From positions 6,611,001 through 6,675,000 of the forward strand of contig NC_090794.1 in assembly GCF_040054535.1 (NCBI RefSeq): DNA of 64,000 bases. The letters run 5' to 3'. Below, in pieces: positions 1 to 16,625 of this stretch. Each line of letters starts with the position of its first letter. Position 1 is the first letter of the stretch. Under the pieces are notes generated by a model. The model ran no database searches. It had not been told where the DNA came from and worked only from the letters and a program-made list of their open reading frames with translations. Origin of the DNA: Antennarius striatus (Eukaryota; Chordata; Actinopteri; Lophiiformes; Antennariidae). A program made the position numbers and the translations under genes.

Positions 1-73
1 TGAAATAATCATGACACCATGTTTACAACAATTATGTTTCCACGGTTTTGACCAAAAAAATTGTATTTGGTAG

Positions 74-3000
74 GAAAACCCAACGTTGAATCTTCCTGCG
101 TCACCACCAGCTCTTCGTCGCCAGCTGACATGGAGTGTGGCGGCGGCGAACTCTCCGACAGTGGCAGCAGCGGCTACTGGAGCTGGGACCACGGCAATGT
201 GAGTCCCGCCGCCTCGCCGTCCGTCACTGAGATGGACAGCAGCCCTGATGAAGGCCTCCATATGGAACTGGAACAGGGGGAGGAGCTTAATGCCAAAAAG
301 CCAAAGGTACATGGATTTGTTCTTTTTTTTTTTTGCTCAAGATGGAAATGATTCTATGATCAGCTGTGTGGTTTTGTGTTCTCCATCCCGTCATTCCTCT
401 CGTGCTTCACCTGTGCTGTATTCTCTCACACAGAGCTCCTTCAGAGGTGTTTATAAGTGTCTGTGGCCCAGTTGTGGCAAGGTGCTAACGTCCTCAGTCG
501 GCATAAAACGACATATCCGTGTGCTGCATCTGGGGTGAGTCAGACTGCTTTTGAGTTACATTTAGAGTCAGTTGTGCATCTGGAACACACATGTCAAACT
601 CAAGGCCCCGGGGGCCAAATGTGGCCCGCCCCATCACTTTATGTGACCCGCAAGAGCATAAAAGGTCAGAGTGTCTGAACATAAATAGGTCAAAAGTGTG
701 CTTTGACCAAAAACTACTTTTCCCACAATGCAGTAATTAAGCCCATTTTAACACTGACAAAAAAACGTTTTGAACAAAGTAAATATCGTAACTTGTGTTT
801 GATGTTTTTACTTTTTATTCTCTTGTATAGTTTGATCCTTGATTGATGGACTTCTGTGGGTTTCAGAACCTGTCAAACGAAAGGATTTATGTTATAACAG
901 AGAAACAAACAAAAAATGTTTTTTTCTGTGCAACTGCAATGTTTGTAACTTGAATAAGTAATAAATTCAGAGTTATTTATTATTAAGGAGTAGTTACATT
1001 TATTTTACATTACATTGAATTGCATTTAGTTACATTTACTGTATAATTCAATCTGGCCATTTGAGGACAGGCATGCTGATGTGGCCCTCGGTTAAAATGA
1101 GTTTGACACCCCTGATCTAGAATATTACTGATTAGAGTTCATATCTCCACCAAAGCCCAACGGTCTCCATCAGAATTCCTAATAAAACAAACTCTGACCT
1201 TTTAATTGTCATTTAATGCCACTGGATTTTTAACAGACAAACATTTATATCTGGATTTTCATTTGGATGCAAATTACGACACATAGATACCAAGAGGCCC
1301 TGTCCTCCCGCTAAGAGACGTGAAAATATTTTTCCTATAATTTATTGTAGCTCTACTGACAAAATAACAAAAAAAAAATCATGACTGCCTGCACCAAGGA
1401 GAAACTGAACTGAACTGAAGCATGTTTTCAGTTTTCACTTCAATTCTTGAATCATTAAACCATTAAAGGGATGGAATAAAAGAACTATAATATAAATATC
1501 TGTACCAAAAAATGTTTTATTTTCCCACCATCAGCTCAAAGATCAAATGGAGTTACACAAGAGTGTTGCCTTTATGCAACTCTAAAATAGATCATTTAGA
1601 TTTAAGAATTAGTCAAGATTCTGGATTTAGACTTCAGGTAAATTCAAGTGCAGCTGCAGACATTTTAGACTGAGTAAAAACTCTTGAGGTTTGATATTGG
1701 CCTCTGTTTTTTGGTCATTTTATGTGGTTTTTGAAGAAGTATTCATCGTGCATCTATTATAACAATGGTGAGAAGAGCTAGAGGTTTTTTTTTTTCAGTC
1801 AGACATTCTTGGTTTTCAGGTCTGGAGTCACTCCCCTATTGTAGCCTGAAGTGGAGTGAAAACCAGACAGTTTATCCCTCTAGAACATTTCTGACCTTAA
1901 AAACAACATTAAAAAAACAAGAGGGAATAAAATTTTCAGGCTGTGGAAGAGCTCTGACTTGGAGAAGCAATGATTTGAAATATCTGTTATAACTGGGCCA
2001 CAGTGAGGACCAAAACCTCATCAATATCTGTGTGTCCATAAATCTGCCTAACACATCTAAACACTGCTATTCACACACACACATACAGCAGTGGGTCAGA
2101 CCAGTCCCAGAGAGAGGAAGACTTCTACTACACCAAGATCTTCTGCGAGCCCGTGGACGCCAGCTCCGCTCCAGCTCCGTCCCAGCAGGCTCAGGGCCAG
2201 GCCTCATCCTCTCATCCCAGCTGGTCCTCCTGCAGTTCTCCTCCAGCCTTGGAGCTCCAGATCCCACCGCCTCACAGGCCAAGGTCCAACTCCAGCTCCG
2301 GACCAGGCCCGACCAGGCCCAGTCCTCTCAGCCAGTCGGCACCCAGTAGTTTCTGGCAGATCCACTCAGAGCATCTCTATCAGGTGGGTGCAACAGAGAT
2401 GATCCCAGTCTCTAAGTATATTATAATTTATCATATTGGTAATCAGATGTCTAATCAGTGACATCAGTTTGGGTGACCATGGTTTTTTTTTACCAGTCCT
2501 GTTTGCAGGCTGAAATGTTTTCTAGCAAGGTGCTTAATCTGTATAGTGCATGTAATCTGCATATCATTTGTTGTGGTTATAATAACAAATTTATTGCAAA
2601 TTTCTGTCAATAACTGTTAACACGTGTGCTCTTCTTTGTGTGTTTGGTGCTGAGCTTTTGAGAGCAAGGAGGGGAGACAACCCGGTCTTTGAATTATTAA
2701 ATGTGTGCCGTTGCTGTTAGTGAGGGAACACAACAATTTACCTCACAAACGTGAATGTTTCTGATTTGTAGAAAAGCTGTAAATGAAAACAGGAGCAAAT
2801 GCACACAGATTTAGTTTAATGAATGTCTCTGAGGATATTACTGAAAATTTTCTGTGCAAGGGTGTCATGTAACATGGATATGTTGTTTCTTCCCTTAGCC
2901 AGTGCAACCATGCTTGATATTTCTTTAGTGAGACAATGGGTTTGTTCCTGCATCGCTATGCAGCGCGTTTTACTTTTGACCCATGTTTACCCTGTTCATC

Positions 3001-5594
3001 TGAGCCTGTAAAAGAAGGCTTTGTGACAGTGAGACAGTTAGCTGGGGGCTTGTCGCTCACCCAAGGAAACTGGAGTCACTGGTGTGTAAAATTGCCACGT
3101 AGATCCTACCAGTGTAGATGTAAAGTGGTAAAGATGTGCACATGCAAATGTTGGAATGACACAACCTGAAACATTCTGATGAATACTCCTGTCAACTAAC
3201 AAAAACCATGTGTATTTTTGCACTTGAGCCATATTTTTGAAGGAGTTGTACCTTTTTTGTTATCATGGATGAAAACCAAGAGCGATCCTGCCAAAGCTCT
3301 GACATGGGTTGAACTGCGGGTCAACGCCGCTAATGGAGCTGTGTTTGCTTTGTGTGTTGAGGCCGCTGGCGGTTTGTGGCTTCAAATGCTCGACCACAGT
3401 GTTGAGCTCACACTGGCACGTTGTGTTTCTGAATTAGACACACTCAATGTAACATCATCGTGTGTGTTTTCAGCCAATCTTGGTCTGAATTGTGGGCTGG
3501 GGCAGTAGAAAAGTAGAGGGCTGGTGAAATTAAACAAAAGGAGAAGGAACAGCACCACAATGGCCGACATGCCTACTTGCAGATAGGAACTTGTCTGCCA
3601 TTAGTTGCCAGATTGTTTACTCCGGTAAAAAAGAGAAACTTTTATGTGAAAAAGATTTATTGTGTAACTTCCTGCAGATGTGTGAGTCAAGAGTCTTTTC
3701 TCTCCTGATCTTTATAGGCCTGTAGCCCTGCCCAGGTGTCGGTGGCCTCCAAAGGCCCCGGTGGCCACGGGTTGATCCCCTCCAGCTCCGTCTCTGGCCA
3801 CAGCAACACTCCGGTAGGTCTAAGTTTGGTTGTGTTTGCCTGGATTAAAGTTAGTCTCACATTTTTGGAAAATCTTAATTTGGAATTCGGTTTAATTCAG
3901 GAAGCAAATTGCTGATTGCGTCCCAGTTGTGGAACCGTTGCCTAGCTTGACATGGGGGATCACGGGAGATTGCCATCTGGTGGACAATGGAGAGGGCTTA
4001 TGACAACGTTTCATAGGGATTCTTGGAAGGGCACTTTCGGGTTACTGTAGTCCTTTTGTTCTTTTTCTAATCAAAGTGAGAGTTGAGTGTTTATTCTCAG
4101 CACAAAGTCAAGCATGTTCTCAGAGGGTGTTGGACTCTGACAAATTTACTCTTTGTCCTGATCCTGTTCGTTACGTTCACGTGCGGGATTTCTAGTCACA
4201 GAGGTCCTTGTTCTCTGCCCAAAAAAAGATTGCTTGCTCCCACTTGGTTGGGAGTGAGCTGCTGCCATATGTAACAGACTTCAAGTGTCTTCCTCCTTTT
4301 CACTGAAAGGAGCTAGCTGAAGTGTTTTGGGCGGCAAATTTGGATACCCACCCGCCTACATACAGTCCTTTAGAATTCACAAAAGCAATTTCATATCTAT
4401 CCTGGTCAACGGAGGCCTCAGGATCTACCGGGCAGATCTAGAAAATGTGGCTAGGCAGACTGATTTCTGGAATGCTGTACCCTGCTTGGCATTCTACAAC
4501 TGCAACCTGATTCAGGAAGTTTCATTATTGTTAATTTTGGCACCATCATAAATTATACAAGTGCATTTTTGTTAAGGCACAATCAGCTTTATAGCTTTAA
4601 AACTGTCATTGCTGGTGTCTTTGTCTTTTTGTCTTTGTATTTGTCTTTTTCTTAAGGGTGACAACGAGTTTGGCTGATTTACTTGGATGTGGCTGATTTG
4701 TGTGAACAAACACAAGTTGCGTCTCTCGTATGACTTCTTGTTCTTTCTAGAATGTGCTGATTCTGTGGCTGTGTGTGTTCTTCAGATGGTGAAACCTCGC
4801 TGTCGGTCCGTCAGTGTCGGAGAACAGTGGCTCCAACAGAACAGGCTGCAGCCTATGAGTGTGTCACCATCTCGCAGCCACTGCTCCTTCAGGTGTGTCA
4901 TCGACTGCCCTTCAACCTGTTCGATATCTGACACTTTTCTTTTAACCGCTATTAAAATTGTAGCACCTGCCTGCCATGTTTTGATGGGAATATTTTCAAT
5001 TCTGCATGTATTTGATCAAAAATAAATTATACAAATTGACCTGATGATGGTGAAAAGGTATCACCACATAGATCACTGTAGTGTTGCTCATGTATTTTAT
5101 TTTGTGCCATCCAAATAGAAAAGACAGTGTGTCTTTTCTTCAGTTTTTCAACTTATGAGACCTTTATTTGACTTAAAAGCCACTAATCCTATTTTTCGGG
5201 TTGTATCATCACACTTAACAATTGCTTTGTGTTTTTTTTATTACCGTTCTTGTTTTTGTGTGTTTCTCAGTGGATTTAACTGAAAGAAATACACATATTT
5301 TTCAAATCTCTTCAAAACAAAATTGTAAAAAATAAATAAATGAAAAGCTCAATTTAATAAGTCTACATATTAAAATTGTCATCTTTATCACTACCATTTA
5401 TGGAGGTGTTGTAGCTAGTACCTTCCGCCCCTGCCCTTGTGCATCCGTCTCATCCATGCCGTTTATGTGCTTACGTCTGCAGGAAGGGTCGCGGGGAGGC
5501 AAAAAAGTGCCGCAAAGTGTATGGAGTGGAGCGCAAGGATCAGTGGTGCACCGCCTGCCGCTGGAAAAAAGCCTGCCAGCGTTTCCCCGACTAA
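74..5594 (+). CDS. znf395: znf395, C-terminal part (six coding exons; 5' end off the window)
   Basis: Exons read as 74-306, 434-534, 2089 (or 2092)-2383, 3718-3813, 4786-4892 and 5483-5594, with GT-AG borders and matching phases, giving about 313 residues to the TAA at 5592. Seen: a Ser/Gly-rich stretch containing [20 protein letters not shown], one C2H2 finger (C-x4-C-x12-H-x4-H, starting [12 protein letters not shown]) in the 434-534 exon, an acidic EEDFYY motif, Ser/Pro-rich linkers, and a C-terminal C-clamp (C-x12-C-x2-C-x5-C, ending CQRFPD). Known of the family: ZNF395 (HDBP2/PBF) is a nuclear DNA-binding regulator; the C-clamp contacts GC-rich DNA. The exon order finger, Ser/Pro linker, C-clamp matches ZNF395; the relatives SLC2A4RG and ZNF704 share the architecture, but the EEDFYY and [11 protein letters not shown] wording fits ZNF395 best. 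The 2089/2092 acceptor ambiguity changes one residue. It is convergent with pnoc, as I recall for the human locus. Confidence 0.9.
586..1114. mobile_element. Non-autonomous hAT-type element (copy 1) with target-site duplication
   Basis: Lies in the znf395 intron after the zinc-finger exon. The left end contains TGTCAAACTCA; the right end, read in reverse, contains the same TGTCAAACTCA preceded by CAGGGG, so the ends are imperfect terminal inverted repeats. The flanks are ATCTGGAA (578-585) and ATCTAGAA (1115-1122), an 8-bp duplication with one mismatch, as expected for hAT transposons. No transposase is encoded. A second, right-truncated copy lies at 61912-62185. Confidence 0.7.
3920..4510 (+). 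mobile_element. Decayed Rex1-like LINE fragment, internally deleted
   Basis: Sits in a znf395 intron. Scattered blocks follow, in order, the 3' half of a reverse-transcriptase LINE common in teleosts as I remember it: a block near 4120-4200 (GGTGTTGGACTC, then TTTCTAGTCACAG), a block near 4243-4290 (GGGAGTGAGCTGCTGCC, ACTTCAAGTGTCTTC), then AAAGGAGCTAGCTGAAGTG near 4305, and a tail near 4410-4490 (GGAGGCCTCAGGATCTACC). Blocks between these are missing and no long frame is open. The call rests on remembered consensus, not on an alignment. Confidence 0.5.
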
Positions 5595-8401
5595 ATACAA
5601 GAAAAGACCATGTGATGGGAAGCAAGTGAGAAGTAGATAGTTTGAATGAGAGCTACAAGACTTTTATCATGAGGATATAAATCAGGGCCTGAGAGCCATC
5701 AAGCAAACAACTGCTCTTATACTACATGTGGTTTTACATTCAACTTGTTCTGTTTCCTTCCTTAACAAATGCAAATGGACTTTTCTGTGTCTTCGTATCC
5801 TGAAAACTGAAGTCTGCGATGGTGCTAGCTGTTGACCGACTTTGTGATGTGCTAAGCCTACCATACTCTCCCACTTTATCCAAAGGTCATAGTCCTAACC
5901 TGTAGCTCCACTGTCTTAGAATGCTACTTGGCTGTTTTCTTTATTCCAACCCTCTCTTCCAGTGGTTACACAGTGGGTAAGATATACTGTATATTGTGTG
6001 CTTTGAGTTATGTACAAGTATTTTATACCTTTTTTATCGTCTCGTTCGGCCCATGTATTTGGGAAGATTATTACTTCTTGGAATCTAAATGTTTTTGGCA
6101 CTTTGTTGAAATATAAACTCAAAAGAATAAGCTATATTTGGTTCAACTCAACCAATTTTGTTCCTGCCCACATGTTGGCACACGACCAGTGTTAATGGTT
6201 TTGACCGTGAAGCTATGGAGTCAAGCCAATGGGGTTAGAATTAGAGGAATGAGTTTGTAGTAGCAATAAAAAAAAAAGTTGAAATATATTGTCAAACACA
6301 AATTAAAAAGCACTGAGAATTTGAAGATTTTCTTGTCTGAACATTTTTTGGTGTGCATGACAGTCCACAAAAGAAATAGCAAACTATTTTATTGTCTTTT
6401 CTCTCTATACACATTTTATATGAAGACTTATAACAATGGTATAATGTCAGAAATGCGGTTTGAAATGTACACTGTATTCACAAATTCCTTTTTTTTTTTT
6501 GTTGAACTGATAAACGCACACACATGCATGTGCACAATCATATTCACTCTCTCAACTGAACACTCTTATGCAGACATTGTTACAGCTCATAATCAAACAT
6601 GGATACACCAAATTAAGATGCAAAAAATGAATGAGATTTGCTACTGGAGCAAAACATCTTGATGAAAAAACAAATTAGCAGGTTTATTTTTTTCCCCAGA
6701 CAGACGTTCTTCTTTATAACAAGCCCAGCTGAAGTGCACAGTTCATTTCATCCATCTGCCCTCAAACAGTACATTAAGATGTTGACGTTCAAGGCTGGTG
6801 TCATTTAGTCTTCATCAACAGTCCTACAGTGTGGTACCAACCCAATGGCCCTGCCTGTTTCCAGCTCCATGCATTCGTGTTCAATTGGAATAAAGTGACA
6901 GGAACACACTGCAAAAAGCCCCAGGTGGAGTAATGTTTGAGACTGGGGACTCGTTTCTCCTTACTCTTGGTAACACTTTAAATTATTGCAAGCTCACTCC
7001 AACATCAGGGGAAGTTCGGGACTATATGAAAATTAATAAACCAGAAGAGGTGGGGAGTACTTCTGGATTATAATATTGTAGTTTTCACCATAGTAAGTTT
7101 TTATATTAGGAGAATCAAAAAATCTTCATTATATGTCAAATACCACATGAAATCTGATCTGACCGTTCACATGGAATCAGATATGCATCTGATTTAAGAT
7201 CACTTATGAAAGTGGTCCTAATCAGAACAAACAGATCAGATTCCATATATTTCTTATGTTCATACTGTCCTGGATGAAACACATCAGAGTGACATGAGAG
7301 AGAAAAAAAATATTTTTGGGCCACTTTGGCCCACAGTTTGAATTCAGTCACAAGTCCTGTCCAGATTCATATTTATTATTAATTCTTGTTATAAGTTTCA
7401 CATTGAGTGATAAATTATAATGACTTCAGCACATCAGACGTGCAGAATTTTTCTACTTTCATATTTGCATGTAAAGTGATGTATACCTTATCTGTGCATT
7501 TTCTAGACATTTAGAAGTGGGTTGTACTGCAATGAATACAAATATGGCAGCAGATTGCTTTTCCTTATTATACTGGTATTATAAAAATTGGAGATACTAA
7601 ATGCTGGTGTTATTATTTTTAATAAATTTTAATTGACTTTTTTTTTTACTGTGGTATGCATCACTAATAAATGTTTATCAGGTTAAGTTAATGTCTAATT
7701 TTACTGTAGTGACAGATATTGATCCAGAGATTAAAAGCAATGTATGAGAGAGGACATGGCTAAACTGATCCTGAGTCAGCCAAGGGCAACATGTCTTAAC
7801 TTCAAACAGCAGGTGACAGTGTTGTTCCACTGAAAGGAGCCCATGAGGGTCTTCAGCCCAGCCGATTCCCTCAAAACACACTCATCACTCATAAAGTTTA
7901 CACCAACAGTGACTTCATGTCAGAAGTTTGAACACAATATAAAGCAAAAAGACTTTTTTTCCATTCGACAACAAGGGTTTTTTATGGGAGCAATGCTGAG
8001 TTTTACTGAGTTAGAAGTTTTAGAAAACCAGTTTTACATGTGAGTTTAGATTATTTCAGTTAAATTTGTGTAGCAGGAACTTAACACGCTTTAACACTTC
8101 AGTTTCTGCTCTGATTTGTGGGAAGAGTTATGTTTTCATTCCTTCATAAGGAAAATATTTGATCTGTTTGGTCTCAGATTTACAATATTCTATTTTTAAT
8201 ATGGGAAAGATTCCTAAATAAACACATCATGAGTTTTCATTACATAAATTATAGTGCAAAGCAGCTGCTCAAGTCATTCACACATGCATGAAAGTCACAT
8301 CTCACCTCAACAGTTGTTTTTTTTTTTTTTTTTCAATCTCATTTGGCCCCTCTTATTATACCGACACACAAAAATATATTCAATTGCACTTCTCTAATTC
8401 T
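5595..8401. other. znf395 3' UTR and short convergent intergenic region
   Basis: AT-rich, no convincing coding. It should hold the znf395 3' UTR; AATAAA hexamers on + lie at 6265-6270 (followed by a genomic A-run) and 6889-6894. A stretch at about 7130-7290 repeats the word ATCAGAT in both orientations and may be an old MITE, but I could not define its ends. Confidence 0.5.
6265..6270 (+). terminator. Candidate znf395 polyadenylation signal AATAAA
   Basis: AATAAA about 670 bp after the znf395 stop codon. A second candidate lies at 6889-6894. The A-run right after the first hexamer would confuse oligo-dT-primed evidence. Confidence 0.35.
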
Positions 8402-8407
8402 TTTATT
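8402..8407 (-). terminator. Candidate pnoc polyadenylation signal
   Basis: TTTATT on +, i.e. AATAAA on the pnoc strand, about 210 bp after the pnoc stop codon. This implies a short 3' UTR of roughly 8380-8617. Confidence 0.5.
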
Positions 8408-8617
8408 TCACAGAATGGTGTGTAAATATGTTTAATAAGAAGGACATCACGGTCAAAACATTCCTTGTTACTTAGAGACACAAAGAGAGGTGCCGCAAGA
8501 GGGCGCTAGTCTGTTGGTCTGATGGAGATAGTGATGTCGACTTGGGAGTGAGGGTTGAAAACATGATCGGTTGAGGTAAGTGGGGCAAATATTGGGGTGA
8601 GAGAAAACAGAAACACA

Positions 8618-14611
<5,994 letters not shown>

Positions 14612-14723
14612 TGCTCAGCAAAACCAGACAGTCAGGGGCAAACAAGGGCCCAGCAGGTAGAAGAGTCTGAGATGCGGGTCTCACTGGAGAAACAGTGAGA
14701 TACAACCTAAATCCAAGATGAGC
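14612..14723 (-). other. pnoc: pnoc 5' UTR portion with strong upstream splice acceptor
   Basis: Reading the minus strand, a long pyrimidine tract ends in CTCCCTTCAG at 14724, a very good 3' splice site, 112 nt before the pnoc ATG. This implies that the signal-peptide exon starts at 14723 and that a noncoding first exon lies further upstream (candidate at 25804-25905). Confidence 0.6.
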
Positions 14724-15599
14724 CTGAAGGGAGAAAGTGAACAGAGTGACAGAAACAGCCCATCAGTGCCACTTTATAGGGAACTTAGGCTGGATTTAGG
14801 TGGTCAGACAACGTGATGGTTGTGATGTGGAATGATCAGCCAATACCAGAAAATGGACAATGTGGGTGGGATGTAGAGAGCAGTATCTAAAGCAATAAAT
14901 GAGAAAAATTGGTATTTTCCAGTGGGTAGAAAGTGTCAGCTACAGGCCGGAGGGGTGGATCACTAATGGAAATCATGGGCTGCAGTATATGTTGGAGTGA
15001 AGTGGATCTGTTCTTCTAGAGAACATCACGGATAATACCATTTATCCACAAAAAAACACTTGACAAACAGATGAGTTTTGTTCAGTTTGACTGTAAATGC
15101 ACAAACGGACAGCATTAATGTCGATGTTGAAAAACAGTAATAATAACACCTGACATTGAAAAGCTATGTTCAAGATGATGTATGTGTGGAATAAAAGATC
15201 CTGGTGTCTCCATGGATAAGTCCATGAAGCATGTGTCGTGTGTTTGCTGCTTGAACTCTAATTCCTGATCCCCATTTACCCCAGCACAGACCACTATATC
15301 ATCCAATAACACAGAGATAACAAAGAAAAAACAGCCTCTTCGACCGTCATAGATTGCTTCCACCCTTAGCCTGCTGTCTTTATAGAGCACTCTTCATACA
15401 ACAGATGCTCTAAGTGCTTTCCAATAAAATGAAATACATTAAAAACAGAAAAAAATAAAATAAAGCATGGCAAAATGTGTACAGGGATATAAAAACTGTA
15501 TACTAACAATTAAAAAGTAATTGAATAGATTTTGCATCTCTTATAGCTCTCTGTGGGTTGTTCCATAATTTTAAAACTGTTTATGTTTCCTGTATAATT

Positions 15600-15830
15600 G
15601 TGTGTATTTTAAAAAGAACTCGGCATTAGAAGCTGGTGAGGGATTACACGAGAAGAGAGAATCATTGCTGGCCAGTCCCAAACCATTCAGAGCTTTATAA
15701 CCAAATGAAACAACCTTAAAATCTACTCTAAAAGATACTGAGCGCCAATGGAGTGAAGCTAAAACTGGATTAATGCCCTCTTTCTGCCTTGTTTTGTTTT
15801 AAAGTCTAACTGCACAGTTCTGAAGAAATT
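15600..15830 (-). mobile_element. L2-like LINE relic, 3' coding remnant
   Basis: On the minus strand, 15772-15665 translates without stops into PVLASLHWRSVSFRVDF followed by KVVSFGYKALNGLG. This closely follows the conserved tail (LHWLPV, RIDFK, YKALNGLAP) of L2/CR1-type reverse transcriptase ORFs that are common in fish genomes. The flanks decay quickly and no full ORF is present. Confidence 0.65.
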
Positions 15831-16486
15831 TTCAGTCCATGTTTCAGGAGAACGGTAAAAAGAACATTTCGATAATATAGTCAGCTTGAAGTAGAAGATT
15901 TAATATGTTTTTCAACGTCTTTCAGGCAAATCAATGGTCTTACTGTAGTAACTTCTTCCTAGTGGTCAGGGAATGCAGGGCAGTATGGTAATCAGACTAT
16001 ATCAGATCATATTCCCTGATATTATCTTCAATTGGAAGGATTTTATATTGAATAAATGAAGAACTACTAGTTATTTTTTGTTTTAGGTATGAAACAATAA
16101 CAAAGATCCTGCAAAGAATGAAGACATTTGTTGCTAACTGATGTAAATCAGGTTGATTTCCAAAATCAGTGGAGTTTAATAGATCTGAAGAAACATGCTA
16201 TTCTCAGTCTTTCTCAAAGAAACCTTTCATACTTATTTAACAAAAATATGAGAAATATAAGGAAATTACTGGACCAATAAATAAATTACAGTAATAAAAT
16301 TGTCCTTTTGGTATTCAACCATACTCAACGATGCTTGCACTGTCTTTAGCAACATGTGCATCCCTGTATTATTTTGTAAAAATAATATAGGGTTGTGTAA
16401 AGACAGGGAAAGGATTGTTATAAATATAAGCTAAATTTTTTTTTGAACAAATCCAGAATAAATTAAGGATGTCTTTGAAAAGGGTT

Positions 16487-16625
16487 GGCGCTGTAACACT
16501 GTGGGTAACACTGTCTCCTCACAGCTATAAGGTACCAGGTTCGAGTCCTTTCTGTGTCTGTATGAGTCTGTATGTTCTCCCCATGTCTCCCTGGGTTCTT
16601 CGGTCTTCCAAGGTGGGTTAAAGAA
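16487..16625 (+). mobile_element. tRNA-like SINE-type repeat, degenerate
   Basis: Contains GTGGGTAACACTG (A-box-like) and, at 16538-16548, GGTTCGAGTCC, a full match to the Pol III B box. It continues into TGTTCTCCCCATGTCTCCCTGG, a phrase that recurs in teleost interspersed repeats. No tRNA cloverleaf is formed, so it is not a tRNA gene. Confidence 0.5.

Noticed and set aside
494..682. Minus-strand frame over the zinc-finger exon
   Set aside because: Overlaps the real znf395 exon and the hAT element; no independent support.
6279..6662. 127-residue open frame on +
   Set aside because: AT-rich Lys/Phe/Tyr composition in the znf395 3' region, with no conserved motif.
14773..14778. TATAAA on the minus strand close upstream of pnoc
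   Set aside because: A strong splice acceptor lies between it and the ATG, so this is probably intronic; kept only as an alternative promoter.
16530..16560. tRNA gene suggested by GGTTCGAGTCC
   Set aside because: No acceptor stem or anticodon arm can be folded around it; it fits a degenerate SINE.
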